Assembly: GCF_000740895.1 (NCBI RefSeq)
Contig: NC_025261.1
Span: 124,001 to 188,000 of the forward strand
Direction: 5' to 3'
Length of the DNA stretch: 64,000 nucleotides
Origin: Theileria orientalis strain Shintoku
Taxonomy: Eukaryota > Apicomplexa > Aconoidasida > Piroplasmida > Theileriidae
Position numbers and translations under genes: made by a program. How positions within the stretch are numbered: the first letter of the stretch is position 1; the number at the start of each line of letters is the position of its first letter. The notes beneath the pieces are model-generated. The model made no database searches, had not been told where the DNA came from, and saw only the letters and a list, made by a program, of their open reading frames with translations. Below are positions 1-11,377 of this stretch, piece after piece.

Positions 1-378
1 TATTTTTCTTATTTAGAAAGCTTACACATCTAAATTATCTTTCAACCTACTTAATTTTACCGGTATTTTTTAATTTGTTGGATGTACATATTAATGTTCT
101 GTTGGTGATAATTTTTCTTTTAACACATTTATATATGCACCATAAATATTAAGTAAAGATTCTTTATATAATTTAAAAATGGATGTATAATAGGACAAGA
201 ACTACTTTCTCCGATGTATTATATTTTTTTATATTTCAAAAAAATGATTTTTTAATATTTGTAATTATTATCTCATATGTAATAACATACATTTTGAATC
301 ATAGAGTATACCAATTTTTAACTAAAGATTCCATATTTTATTGTTTTGTTCTCTTGATGATATGAATAGACAATATAG
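1..378. other. AT-rich 5' flank without a supportable gene
   Basis: This stretch is strongly AT-rich and resembles the other intergenic DNA in the window. The only open frame of any size (about 60 codons from 183) is a low-complexity Phe/Ile/Tyr-rich translation of AT-rich DNA and has no recognisable domain. It probably holds the promoter and 5' leader of the gene starting at 379. I see no RNA gene here. Confidence 0.5.
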
Positions 379-1424
379 ATGCATAAAATATTATCTTCTT
401 TACACATTTTTTTAATATATTTGTTTTTTCTTCCATCATATTGTATTATTAGTAGGACAAAAAGATGTTATATTTATACTGGAAAACAATTTAAAGATCC
501 ATATTTTAATTTAAACAGATTTTGTACACATAGTAATAAAGCTAGATCTCAATTTATAATAGGAGGAGATTTGGAAGATCCACCTCCTATAGTTAGCGAA
601 ATACAGACCGACGAATCCAAAAGGTTTGTAGATGACTGTTTGAAAAAGGAATTGTCTATAAACGAAGCTATAAACCTTTTAAATGACGTTCCTGATAAGG
701 ATGATGATTTAATTTTGGATAACCTTTTGAATGAAAACAGGGATACACAGTTAAACCTTAACACTGAAATCACAGACGAAAATAAAAACCACCTAAATTT
801 AAAGGATATAGAGTCACCTCCAGTTGGTACTGTAGAATTAGATCCAATCTATGAAAATGAATGGTTGGATGATGAGGAAGAAGAAGAAGAAGAGGAAGAA
901 GATAACATTCCCGAGGTTGATATTGGACTATTAAGCAATTCAGAAATGTCTATAATTTACGAAATTATGAAGGAAAAGGTCAAAAAACAGGGAAGCGATT
1001 ATAAATCAGCTGTTTTAAAGATAGTTGAGGACGATCCTGTCAAATACAATAAAGAAGAGATTATGAAACAGTTTGACCAACTGGATGAGTTTGCACAGCT
1101 GTTTTTGGAACTAAATAATAATGTCAATAGAGACCCTTTGGATTTGCAGTGGGTCACAAACATTGAATCGAAAGTATACAGATTTTTAAAGGAAAAGAAT
1201 TACACACTATCAACTTGTACCTGGACAGAGGACTCCTTGAATATAACTTTAAAGGAACGGGTAAGATCCTTATTGATTGTGTAAATTATTTTTAGAATCT
1301 CCCTGAAAAGGAAATCTCAGATATTCACGATCTTCTACATTCTTTTATTGAGAACATCGCACGCAGGGAATCATTCAGAGGATTGACCAACATAGGATTA
1401 ATGGTATCAGGAAGTGATCCTTAG
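379..1424 (+). CDS. Secreted, possibly apicoplast-targeted protein with weak RimP-like C-terminus
   Basis: Two exons (379-1260 and 1296-1424) joined in phase 0 across a 35-nt GT-AG intron give 336 residues. The first 25 residues form a hydrophobic signal peptide ending near SYCII, followed by a basic, Asn/Tyr-rich stretch, which is the bipartite leader expected of apicoplast proteins. The middle is acidic, with a run of ten Glu near residue 170. The last 70 residues read as strand-helix-strand (YTLSTCTWTEDSLNITL, a helix after the splice junction, then IGLMVSGSDP), which loosely matches the N-terminal domain of the ribosome maturation factor RimP. That match is a visual impression, not a search result. 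DXR, an apicoplast enzyme, lies two genes downstream on the same strand. Exon structure and secretion signal are well supported; function is not. Confidence 0.6.
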
Positions 1425-1580
1425 GGGATTTTTAATATTTTAATGTTGTAATGGATTGTTTTTAGTAACACATCACTTTTTATTGAAACCTTACACCCAT
1501 ACATGACACTAACATTTTATTCATTAACGAATGACTACTTAACATAACCATAATGGTTATTAAAATACACTTTCTAACTA

Positions 1581-3534
1581 ATGCAGTTTAACCCTAACAG
1601 TATGTTTTAATTCATTTTCATATTAATTTTTAGATAATGTTACCTTGTTCTTATCAGTTCGCAAGGGCCTCGAGAATTGCCTTTTAAATGAGATAAAGCA
1701 TAACAAGTTATTGAATAATATTTGTAGAATCCAAAAAAAACGTGAATATATACACAACTTTGAGGATACAGATACACATTCTTCACATGATCCACAAAGT
1801 TATTTATCTTCCACTGAATTGAGGGAAGAACACACATCTCGTGACGATAAATGGATTAGACTGAATCACAAGGATAAATCAATTGAAGAATCCATTCCTG
1901 AAACCCTAAATTTGAATAAAAGTCACCCACCTGCTAGTACACATTTGAGGGATTCCTGTAATATCTATGTTCAACCAGGCGGTTTAGAGGTCAAGTGCAA
2001 TTTAGACTGGTTGCTCAAGTGTTCTTTGTTTGTTAAATCTGCAGAAAGTATATGGCTGAGGATTGGAAATCCGTTCAGATGCCATTCTGAGGAGCAGCTC
2101 GTAACGTTTATTTCAAAGTTGCCCTGGAGCTCATATCTCCCCGCAACCTTCGTAGATACAATTCCATTGCGCATTATTTCAAGGTTTTCTAAGCTCTGGT
2201 CCAGTCACACCATAGATAGTTGTGTGAGAAAGGGGATCAAGTTAAGCTTTGAGGACAGTAAAAAGGAGTGTAACAAGTTCACGGCTGTCGAAGATAGTTG
2301 CATTTCACTCACACTAAATAGGAACACTTGTTATTTGGCATATCAGTTCTCCGGGAGACTATCTCCAAGGTTTTACAACTTTCAATTTCTGGACGGAGAA
2401 AGGGTTGACTATTCTAAGTATATTCCATCTTGGTCACTCACGGGAGTTAAAAAAAAATTGCTAGAGGAGAGTGGGATTCATAAAGATATAGTTAGAATCG
2501 CCAAAAAACCAGCTTCTGACTCATTTGACTCAAAAAGGAAGGATTATATAAAGTTTCAGCACTTTTTGACAAACGACTTTTCGGACACTTCAGACTCCCT
2601 CATTGCAGGATTTTTGAGGGACAGAGAAGTATTGAGGGCCCTGACTTCTAAAGTAGAACGTGTACGTTAACGTGTGATCACGGATTTTTAGATTTGGGAT
2701 CCTTTCTGCGCAAACGGACTGCTGATATGTGAACTGATGTCCATGCTACTGTCCCTCCCAAATTACGTTCCAGACAAAAGTCACCTTAGCAGTAGTTTTT
2801 TTACCCAAAATTTGGAGGAATACAAGTTAAAGCTGCTGGATTATATTAATACCAGCGGGCCTAAGAAGCACATTAGCATCATAGGATCGGACACGAGCGC
2901 CGTTAAGTTAACGGAGGCCAACTCTAAAATACTTAAATTCTTTTCTTTTTACAAGGACATATTAGGTAGGCGTTCTGTGGATTACAGCTTGCTTTAGAAA
3001 AGGCAGAATCAGTTGAAGGGGACGACAGTATAAACTCCACCATCTTTAAGTCATACAGGTACAACTTGGAATTTAACACACTTCAGTTTCTTCCCTTTGG
3101 CAATTCACAACTGCTCTTTTGATAAGTTATCGCATTACATGAGAAATACGTTAATATTGACTAAGATACCACACGTCGATACTAAGGTAGTGCCTGTCCA
3201 CTTCACTGTGGTTTAGGATAGGAACAAGTTTGAAACCATAAAGACCTACAAACAATTCGGACAAGTAGTAGCATCTAAATTGGACTGGAAGGGAGTGTTT
3301 GTAATAGCTAGAGTGAGTTTGTGCGCAATTATGTAGATTAGGGGAGATTGTTCGAATATTGCAGTGGACTGGAGTGGAAAAAACTTGTCAGTTCAACAAA
3401 TTGTAAATCTGAAGTAAAGCTTTTGAAGTTGGTTTCTGGTTTGTGAATTGTGCGTTAGGTGGACTGGCAGGACCAGGCAATTCAAATCAGTGGATGAGAA
3501 GCTGGACCAGCTGAATGAAGCCGATTTCTCATAA
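1581..3534 (+). CDS. THUMP-domain / RlmL-type RNA methyltransferase-like protein
   Basis: I rebuilt eight exons in consistent phase: 1581-1599, 1634-2661, 2692-2968, 2998-3058, 3087-3186, 3217-3312, 3337-3413 and 3459-3534, about 577 residues. The N-terminus (LFLSVRKGLENCLLNEI) matches the opening of THUMP/RlmL proteins, where a 'xxRGLE..L..EL' segment is typical. Near residue 350 the motif WDPFCANGLLICELM corresponds to the DPFCGSGT SAM-binding motif of the UPF0020 methyltransferase family, with Gly-Ser-Gly altered to Ala-Asn-Gly. These enzymes methylate guanine N2 in rRNA or tRNA using S-adenosylmethionine. The altered SAM loop leaves activity uncertain. The tiny 19-nt first exon was chosen because it supplies a start codon, a GT donor and the right phase. 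The last exon overlaps the start of DXR by 20 nt. No signal peptide is apparent. Confidence 0.65.
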
Positions 3535-4990
3535 CTTGATATATATACTGTTTTTCATATCGCGAGCAGCTTCCTTTAGTTAGTTTATGCCTAGTAAATC
3601 GATTTTCAGTGTTCTCGAAGACAAATTTGCACGAAGCAAAGCTGTATTTTGATGTGCTCAACATTTGTTTTGTAGGTGTTCTGGGCCAGTCAAGGTGGCC
3701 ATCGTGGGATCCACGGGGTCAGTTGGGACGCAGGCGCTTAACGTCATCAGGAACATGAACAAGGATGAAACTAAATTCGAGGTTGTGGCACTGACTGCAC
3801 GTAAAAATTTCGAGTTGCTATCGCAGCAGGCAGACGAGTTTACGTACGTTGCCGCACTCTAACGGAGTTTTAGGCCGAAAGTATGTCACATTTTTGACAA
3901 TTCAGACCGTCTGAAGGAGTCGATGAGGCACAAGTGTGACGTTCTGACGAGTAAGCGGGACCTTTTGGACCTGTGCCAGAACCTGGGCTACGACGTGCTC
4001 CTGATGGCAATCTCAGGCTGCGCTGGCATTGAGCCGACGCTGTCGGCCGCACGCTCCGGGAAGAAGCTGGCCCTGTGCAACAAGGAGTCAGTGGTTTCGG
4101 CCGGAAATCTCCTGAGCAGAATCGTGAAGGAGTCTGCGACGACCGTGATACCGGTCGACTCTGAGCACAACGCGATCTTCCAGTGCCTCGACGACGGCAG
4201 CGTTGACACCAGGAGGTCCAACTACGTCTGCAACATATCGCAAAGCTCCCTTCAGAGGGTGAAGAGCCTGATTCTCACGAGCAGCGGCGGCCCCTTTCGA
4301 GGCAGCAAGTTCGCCGACTACAAGCGTCTGAGGATGAGTGACAACGTTTCGCACCCCGTCTGGTGCATGGGATCCAAGATCACTGTCGACTCCTCGACGA
4401 TGATGAACAAGGCGCTGGAGGTGATTGAGGCCCACCACCTCTTCGGCGTCCCCTTTGAGAACATAAAGATTCTGGTTCACAGGGAGTGCATAGTCCACTC
4501 CATGGTCGAGTTCGTCGACAACTCGGTGCTTGCTCAGCTGTACCTGCCGGACATGTGCCTCCCCATTGCACACTCGCTCAACTGGCCGCACAGGTTGGCC
4601 AACGGGCTCCCCGGCCTCGACCTCACCAGGCACACGCTCAGCTTCACTGAGGCCGACTTTGAGAACTTCCCCTTTCTCAGGCTCGGCTACGAGGTCGGTC
4701 GCAGGGGCGGCCTCTATCCTGCGGTCTTCAACGCCGCCAATGACATGGCCAACGAGTTGTTCAGGCAGAACCTCATCAACTACGATCAACTGCACGAGTT
4801 GGTTCACGACGCGGTTGAGCTTTTCAACCCCTTGGAGCTAAAGGACGACAGAATAGAGGTTTGTTGCCCTCGCTATTGTTACTGCTTTTCAGGACATTCT
4901 GCTTGTTGATTCCTGGGCTAAGAGGAAGGTGCGCCAGCTCGCTCAAAACACCTGAGTTCAATTTGCCATCTGTTACAGATTCATGAATAG
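3515..4990 (+). CDS. DXR: 1-deoxy-D-xylulose 5-phosphate reductoisomerase
   Basis: DXR converts DXP to 2-C-methyl-D-erythritol 4-phosphate with NADPH and a divalent metal, the committed step of the apicoplast MEP isoprenoid pathway and the target of fosmidomycin. Six exons (3515-3578, 3610-3643, 3676-3843, 3874-4858, 4893-4928, 4979-4990) join in phase to give about 432 residues. The start is an inferred signal peptide (MKPISHNLIYILFFISR) followed by a short basic leader, then VAIVGSTGSVGTQ (NADPH-binding Rossmann loop), NKESVVSAG, PVDSEHNAIFQCL (metal and substrate residues), TSSGGPF, and HPVWCMGSKITVDSSTMMNKALEVIEAHHLF, an unbroken DXR signature here written in pieces of the family. The C-terminal helical domain ends at LVDSWAKRKIHE. 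All active-site motifs appear intact. The large exon is much richer in GC than the flanks. The leader exons depend on my splice model. Confidence 0.95.
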
Positions 4991-5043
4991 CTGCGTCTCT
5001 ATTACTACACACCAGTGCACGTGTTTAACACATTTACTGCGTT

Positions 5044-6566
5044 CTACTTGTTTTTAGAGTCGAGTGCGAGTGCTATCTGGACCAGGTTTTCCTTGTCTTC
5101 CTCGCGAGCCTCCGCCTGCGACTTGAGGGCCTCTCCCGAGCTCTGGCACTGATAATTGTACGGCACGCGCTTCAAAAATGACAGGTCGTTGGGGCACGAG
5201 TCCAGGTTTCCTATAAATCTCGACAGGGATCCCAGCTTTTTTGCGGTCGGCACCTTGTACATTGGTATTCCGTCGCTTCTGTACTCGACGTGGTTCGTCC
5301 CCCTGTTTCCCAGGTTCTCCTCCAGGTCCACCTCGTACCTTCCCTTTGCGTTGATTTGTATTCCCCTGACCATTTTGTCGTTAATCACGTCGTATCTTTG
5401 CAGGTTCACTTCGCTTCCCAGCGGCGTCGAGTACTCCATTCTGAACTGGACGTCGCTGGTCGTCAGGTCCTCTATTTTATCCATCTTTGCCCCAACTTCC
5501 TCTCTGGGCTCTGCGTGTCCCTCCTTTACTTCTATTTCCAGCCTGTTTATCTTCTCCAGCTTGGAGGTTTCTTCTGGCAGCGTCGTGTCTCCTGTATCCG
5601 ACACCCATATGTAGTCATCTTCCACCGCCCTCTTCTTCTTAAATAGTTTATTGTACAGGTCCCTCTGAAACCCAGTCATGTAGCTCGTTCTCTTAGGCAC
5701 GATGTTATACCCGGGCGGTATGTTAAACACCTAAACACGTTTATGATCATAAATCAAAATCTTAAACTACCTTCTCTTTCAGCAGTTCCAACTTCTTGGT
5801 TTCTTGCTCCTTTCTACACCTTTGCAGTTCTCTCATGCACGCCTTGTCGTCCCCTCTCGGTATCTGGTACACATTTGATTTCCATCTCAACTCACGTTAG
5901 TTTCAATGTTGTAGTCCTTAAAATACCGATTTAAACTTCCGAGTAGCGATGTTACTGCTTCGATTTCCCTGAAGGCGAACTCCGGCACCACCAATTCGTT
6001 TCCGTCCAGGTGTATTTTACATATTGAATACATTCCTATCATCACTGATGCCAGATCCGACAAATCCGGAACGTCGTGTTCGACCTATATTTTATGAATC
6101 TGACTTGTTATATTCATACTTGTTGGTATCTTCTGCATCTGCTCTTCTTACTGCAGCCTCTACACACTTGCAGCTCTGGAATACCAAAAAAGTTTCTCAA
6201 CTTTTTGGAAGACTTCATAATATTACTGGGCATCGATTCTATTGGTCGTAGCAATCTAAAATATTTTAAATTAGAGGTGTTTTACTGGTACACATACACT
6301 TTTTTGTTCGGGCAGGTCACTGGGCATTCCATGGAAGATAGCTTTAACAGGTCCTTCTTATCATTCATTGATAATGTTTGGATGAATTTAGTTATTGACC
6401 TTCCTCTGGTTGAGTTGAGAATGGATTTTTTCAAATCTACTCTGTTAAACCTCTTTGCGTTATCCAATCCGCAACATTCTGTGGCAAATTTCACCAAATT
6501 AGTCATGTATTTAACACATTCATCTTTATAGACCGATACCGTGTTTGTGACGGCTGATTTTATCAT
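5044..6566 (-). CDS. Conserved unknown protein with Cys cluster
   Basis: Five exons on the minus strand (6566-6286, 6255-6120, 6084-5896, 5863-5771, 5730-5044) join in phase across 30-40-nt introns to give about 461 residues. I do not recognise the family. The N-terminal 90 residues are basic and Ser/Thr-rich, possibly an organelle transit peptide. Around residue 130 lies a compact cysteine motif, CRGCSKKSRCRRY, that could bind a metal. A helical segment (DLASVMIGMYSICKIHL) follows, then a charged C-terminal half with many Glu/Lys and few hydrophobic stretches. It faces DXR tail to tail (54 nt apart) and shares a 238-nt divergent upstream region with VPS18. Gene structure is well supported by phase; the role is unknown. 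Confidence 0.7.
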
Positions 6567-6804
6567 AATATTTTTTCATATAATATACATTATATACATT
6601 ATTTCATCATTCTTGTGTACAAAAAATTATGTTTACACCATTTATGTATTTTATTCTATTTTAATTATATTTTTGTAATTTAAACACATTTTTATATTCT
6701 GAGTTTTATCGCATAAAATTTTTTGTTAATTATTATGTAATACTAACCATTTTGTAAATTTCAAATTTCAACTGTACCATACTTAATAAATACTATGTGT
6801 CACA
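6567..6804. promoter_or_regulatory. Divergent promoter region (unknown protein / VPS18)
   Basis: This 238-nt AT-rich interval separates two divergently transcribed genes whose start codons lie at its edges, so it must carry both upstream regions. I see no clear core motif beyond long T and A tracts. Confidence 0.5.
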
Positions 6805-9800
6805 ATGCCGATAAAGTTAGGCGTCGAAATAAAGCCTATAAGGGGCATTACTCGTTTCAGCGTGAGTACCCTGGCTATTGCCAACAAATCTCTGTGGTTC
6901 GGCCTAAACGATGGGAATATTATGAAATTCTCTCACGATGACGATTATAATAACCCGGAATCGCCCAGAATTGGAGGAATAACGCCTGAATACACTCTTT
7001 TAAAGCCAAAGAATGGAGGTATTTTAAACTATGTTTACTAAAGTGTGTAGGTTCCGAAGTTAGGCAGCTCTACGTGGATTCCAAGTCGTTTCACTGCTTG
7101 GTGTGTTTGACCTCGGGAGACCACTACTACTCGAACTTTCAAAGCAATGAGCTCTATTTTTTGAAGACGCTTCAGAGGGTGTTTATTCGTTCGCTGGCAT
7201 TCACTGATCTGACCACGGAGGATTACACAGACTCGTTCCTCGTAGGTACGCAGCAGGGCTCGCTCGTGGAGGGGAAGATAGACTACTCTAAGTTCCAGTT
7301 CTCCTTTAAGTCCCTGCACGTGGTGGCCGACAGGGAGCCAGTATTGAGCACCGAAATGATTCCCATAATATACAAGAATAATCGCACATTTCTGGTGGTC
7401 GCAATCACGACGAAGAGGTTATACGAGTTTTTTGGCGGATTCACGCTCCACGAGACCCTTACAAAGTACACGAAGTCCGGGCTCACGGGGCTGCGGTACG
7501 AAGTGCCCCTGGCGGCTCCCTACGGGGAGCTGTTGGTGGTCGAGAAGGACGACGGAAGCCACGACCTTTTCTGGACGAACGCCACCGGGATTCTGTTCTC
7601 GAACGTCCCGAGAAAGGTCGGCGATGTGACTTCGTGCCTCGAGTTTCCCCCGACGATAATAAGTTATCCCACGGGGTTCAGATACCTGATCTTCTCGAGC
7701 ACGAATAAGAATTTTCAGCCTCACGACAACAAGAAGTCGTTTCTGCACAGGCCCCCGGAGCAGATGCCCAAGAGCTCAATAGCGCTGAAGAACCACCTGC
7801 TACTGCTCTTCGATGAGATCATAATCGTGATAAACACGATAATTAGGCAGCAGGTACCGTTTGTTTTAATAAAAATGCACGCAGGTGTCCTCGTTCTCAC
7901 TGCCTTACGGAACCTACGGAGAGATGAAAAAGTTGGTCAAAGATCAAATTTCTGGCTTAATTTGCATCTTGTCGACAGATGGGCTGTACGAGGTGATAAT
8001 ACAGAACGAGTCGGACGATTCCTGGCACTACTACATGCTTAAAGGTGCGTTAAAAGGGCTCATTTGGCTTTAGGGGACATGAAGAGCGCCCTGGAGCACT
8101 GTAAAACGACGGCGCAGCGGGACCAGGTGTCGTTCAAGGCGGCGCTGGACTACTTTGACAAGGGCATGTTCGAGGAGTCGGCGAAGATGTACGCGGAGCT
8201 GAACACGCACATTTCTGAGGTGGAGAACGTGTACCTGAAGTTCATCAGGCCCGAGCACGAGTTCGCGCTCATCGAGTACATCACGCGGGTGGTGCAGAAG
8301 ATGGACATCACGAAGGCGTACCCCAAGTTCATCATCCTCACCATCTGGCTCGTGGAGCTCATCTCCTTCAAGTTCAAGGACCTCTCATTCACGATACAGA
8401 GTGGCCTGGAGCAGGGGAAGGACGTGGAGAACCTGAAGGCGCTCTACAGCTCCATGAAGCAGAAGTTCTCAAGGCTCATAATATCGGTGAAGGACATCGA
8501 CGAGCTCGTGGCTCCGATCAATTTCATACTGCAGACAACCGGGTGCATTGTGGAGTGCATCGAGTACGCGAAGCTGAGGAACGACAACTCGACGGTCATC
8601 TGCAACCACATAACCAACGGGAACAACATCAGGGCGCTGACGGAGCTCTCGCAAATGCCACCCTCTGAGAAGAGGGACTCGCTATTCCTCAGGTTCGCGC
8701 CGCTGATCTTCATGGACAGCTGCGAGTCGTTTTCGAAGGCCCATTTCCAGTCGCTGTCCCCGAACTACCTGATTCCGATTCTGGCGCTGCCGACGGTGCT
8801 TTCGAACCCCGAGTACCTGGAGAGCTCGCTGAGGATGCTCAAGGGCATTCTCTCGGACTCGTACGAGACCGACAGCTTCTCAAAGTCGCTCCTGTGGTCG
8901 CTCTACATCCTCCTGCTCACATTTCTGCCCACCGAGGACGCGCTTTTGGGCGTTCTCTCTGACACTGAGTTCGACTTCTCCAAGCTCGACCTGTCTATCG
9001 CACTGAGGTACCTGCAGTCCAAGTCTTACCATGGGAGTCGGGAGGACTCGGCGACGCACACTCGCTGGATGGTGCCCTTCATTCACCTGCTGAGTCTCTG
9101 CGGCATGGTTGACGACGCCCTGGACCTGTCTCTGAAGGTCGGCGACCTTTCGCTCGCGCAGAGGTGCGCCATGAAGCCTCAGAACGACTTCGACAAGAGG
9201 AAGCTCTGGCTCAAGATCCTCAAGCACTCCTCGATGAACAAGTTGCAGAACATCGCAGTGCTGCTGAAGGATTCCGGCGGATTCATTCAGATTCACGTAT
9301 TTTAGCTAAGCTCACACCCTTTTTCAGGACCTCCTCGAGTACTTGCCCCTTGACGTGGGCGTCAGTGACCTCAAGGACGTGATCAACGAGTTCCTCATCA
9401 GCTACGAGGACAATATGCAGGAGCGGAGGCAGGAAATCGAGAACCTGTGCCATTCCATAGAAGAGACCAAGGCGGACATTCAGCTGGCGTCGAAGAGGTC
9501 GGTTCACTCTCTCGTTTTGTCAAACTTAGTTACACTGCTATTTACCACGTTTTTATGTGGAATCTTAATTGACAACTGCTTCAGGTGCGTTAGAGTTTCC
9601 ATGAACGAGGAGTGCAGCGTTTGCGGCCACTTGATTTTCCTCAAGAACTTCATCGTCTTCTCCTGCGGCCACGTCTTCCACCGCGGCTGCATCGCGAAGA
9701 CGCTCTACACGCTCCTCACGGGTCCTGAGCTCGTCGAGTTCGAGTCGATCAAGAACCGGTTCGACGAGTTTCGGGACGACAAGTCCGAGCTCGAGTACAA

Positions 9801-9915
9801 CGACTACTTGGCGAAGGCCTGCCTCCTCTGCGGGTATCCCATCCTCCTCCTCGTGTCCCAGCCCTTCGTTACCAACAACGACGCTGAGGAGCTCGAGAAG
9901 TGGTCGATTAACTAA
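6805..9915 (+). CDS. VPS18: Vacuolar sorting protein Vps18 (HOPS/CORVET core subunit)
   Basis: Vps18 (Pep3) is a RING-containing core subunit of the HOPS/CORVET tethering complexes on endo-lysosomal membranes; in apicomplexans these complexes act in traffic to secretory organelles. Exons 6805-7018, 7051-7853, 7885-8044, 8074-9296, 9328-9497 and 9585-9915 join in phase to about 966 residues. The N-terminal third is a beta-propeller-like region (SLWFGLNDGNIMKF, SFLVGTQQGSLVEG). The middle is an alpha-solenoid with the clathrin-repeat-like segment ALEHCKTTAQRDQVSFKAALDYF. Near the end is a RING-type finger: CSVCG, then SCGHVFHRGCI and CLLCGYP. The 87-nt segment 9498-9584 is open in frame but AT-rich, hydrophobic in translation and bounded by GT...AG, so I treat it as an intron. 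The GC-rich exons contrast with the flanks. Confidence 0.9.
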
Positions 9916-9996
9916 TGTACAATAGCGTTACTTACGTTCTAGTTTACACATGTATAATGGAATCACACAGTCGGCACAGATTGGGTGGAGTAAGGG

Positions 9997-11097
9997 TTAA
10001 AAGATTGATGGGTTTCTGTACTTGAGGAATTTGGGCGAAAAGACCTCCTTCGCCTCCTTCACAGTCTTGTCGCCCTCCCCCGTGTGTATTTCCGCGAGCG
10101 GGAAGTTCTCCTCCGAGGGGACGATGTACAGGAACGGCGGGCACATCTTAAACTTCCTGTTCATCAGCAGCGGCTGGTGGCAGCGCGTCACTCCGAAGTC
10201 GCACTTGTCATTCTTGTACTGGTCGTGTTAGCGCATCAACTCACCTTCGGCTTGATCGCGATCTCCGTGTATCTGTCCTGCACGTCCTCGATTGTTCTCT
10301 GCATGTCCCACGAGATGTACAGCCACGGGTCTCCGAAGTCAGCGTGGTAGTACTCCGCCAGCCGCAAGAGCTCCCTGTCCGACTCCTCGTCCCACGGCTT
10401 ACCCTCGTTTTCGAGCGCCGGCGCCTTAGTGTGCGTAGATCATATTCTTTATGCTTACTTGGAACGCCTTTACATAGTCCTGGTCGTCCGACTTCGGCCA
10501 CAGTCCGTGGTTGTATAACCTGTGTGTTTTGGCTCAGGTTCAAACTTACGATATGTACTTAATTATTTTTCTTCTCTGCTTATTCGTCATCGACGTGTTA
10601 GCGTAAAGCTCCTGCAAATTATTCCACTAAACTAGTTCGCCTACTTCTGGAGTTGACGATATGAAATCGTTCCAGGATTCAAACGATTCTGCTATTGATT
10701 CCACTCCATCTCCGACGTCTATTGCCTTTAGGAAATCGACTACGTCCCATCCTTCTGCGCGGGAGTGTTATTATTTTCTTTACCTGGAGGCTTCTTCGCG
10801 TGCGATCGTGATATCTCTCTCTTCTCGCTTTCAATTTCCAGGGTCTTTTGCTGCTTTAAGAACTTTCTGAACGTTTTCATGTCCAGGTATTTCCTTGGCC
10901 TCCTTATAGGAGGGCCTATGTGCGGGTCATTAATCTGGATTCTGAGCATTAAACGTACCTAGATCATCTTGGGACTCGTTAGAAAGAACTGGAGATGTCC
11001 TTAAGGCCCTTTTAAATATTCTAAAATTGCGATATGTGAGTAAGCTGGAAAAATTAGGATTGTTGCCTAATACTGCGGTTACTCTTGAAACTATCAT
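9997..11097 (-). CDS. Myb/SANT-like domain protein with a possible mitochondrial leader
   Basis: Seven exons (11097-10976, 10941-10784, 10754-10645, 10611-10550, 10519-10459, 10424-10245, 10218-9997) give about 304 residues in consistent phase; the first donor (GTCCCA) is weak, so exon 1 is the least certain. The N-terminus (MIVSRVTAVLGNNPNF, then LLTYRNFRIFKRALRTSPVLS) lacks acidic residues and is Arg/Ser/Leu-rich, like a mitochondrial transit peptide. A central segment, GKPWDEESDRELLRLAEYY followed by WLYISWDMQRTIEDVQDRY, matches a Myb/SANT repeat with three spaced aromatic residues. The C-terminal 70 residues carry CDFGVTRCHQP and are otherwise unfamiliar. If the leader is real, this is an organellar Myb-like protein; if exon 1 is wrong, it may be nuclear. 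Confidence 0.6.
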
Positions 11098-11377
11098 TAA
11101 ACATAAATACTAATATTCAGTGCTTATTTTATAACAGTAATTAGATGACAAATATGTCTATTGTGTGTGCTTCTATGTTGTTTGTGTTTGGGGATAACCG
11201 TGTTACACATTTACATTTTATTATAATTTTCTTTTTTCAATATTTTAAATAATTATATGTATCATACTCAATTTTATTTTTATGTAATTTAATAGTGATA
11301 TGGATTTATATACTTTAGTATATCCTTTTCACTAGTTATTGACTATTCAACATGGTAATCTCGCTTGTTTATTATAA
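11098..11377. promoter_or_regulatory. Divergent promoter region (Myb-like / SNAPC3)
   Basis: A 280-nt AT-rich spacer lies between two divergent start codons. It contains T-tracts and no ORF or RNA gene that I can recognise. Confidence 0.45.

Noticed and set aside
183..365. 60-codon open frame upstream of the first gene
   Set aside because: AT-rich low-complexity translation with no conservation signal visible.
1585..1600. Telomere-like word (TTTAACCCTAACAG)
   Set aside because: A single occurrence spanning the first exon-intron junction of the methyltransferase-like gene; no tandem repeats, so no telomere or interstitial tract.
4088..4807. 239-codon open frame antisense to the main DXR exon
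   Set aside because: It is the mirror of a GC-rich exon; the sense frame is unmistakable DXR and the antisense translation shows no family features.
8880..9296. 138-codon antisense frame in VPS18
   Set aside because: Same reason: antisense frames stay open in GC-rich exons with biased codon use.
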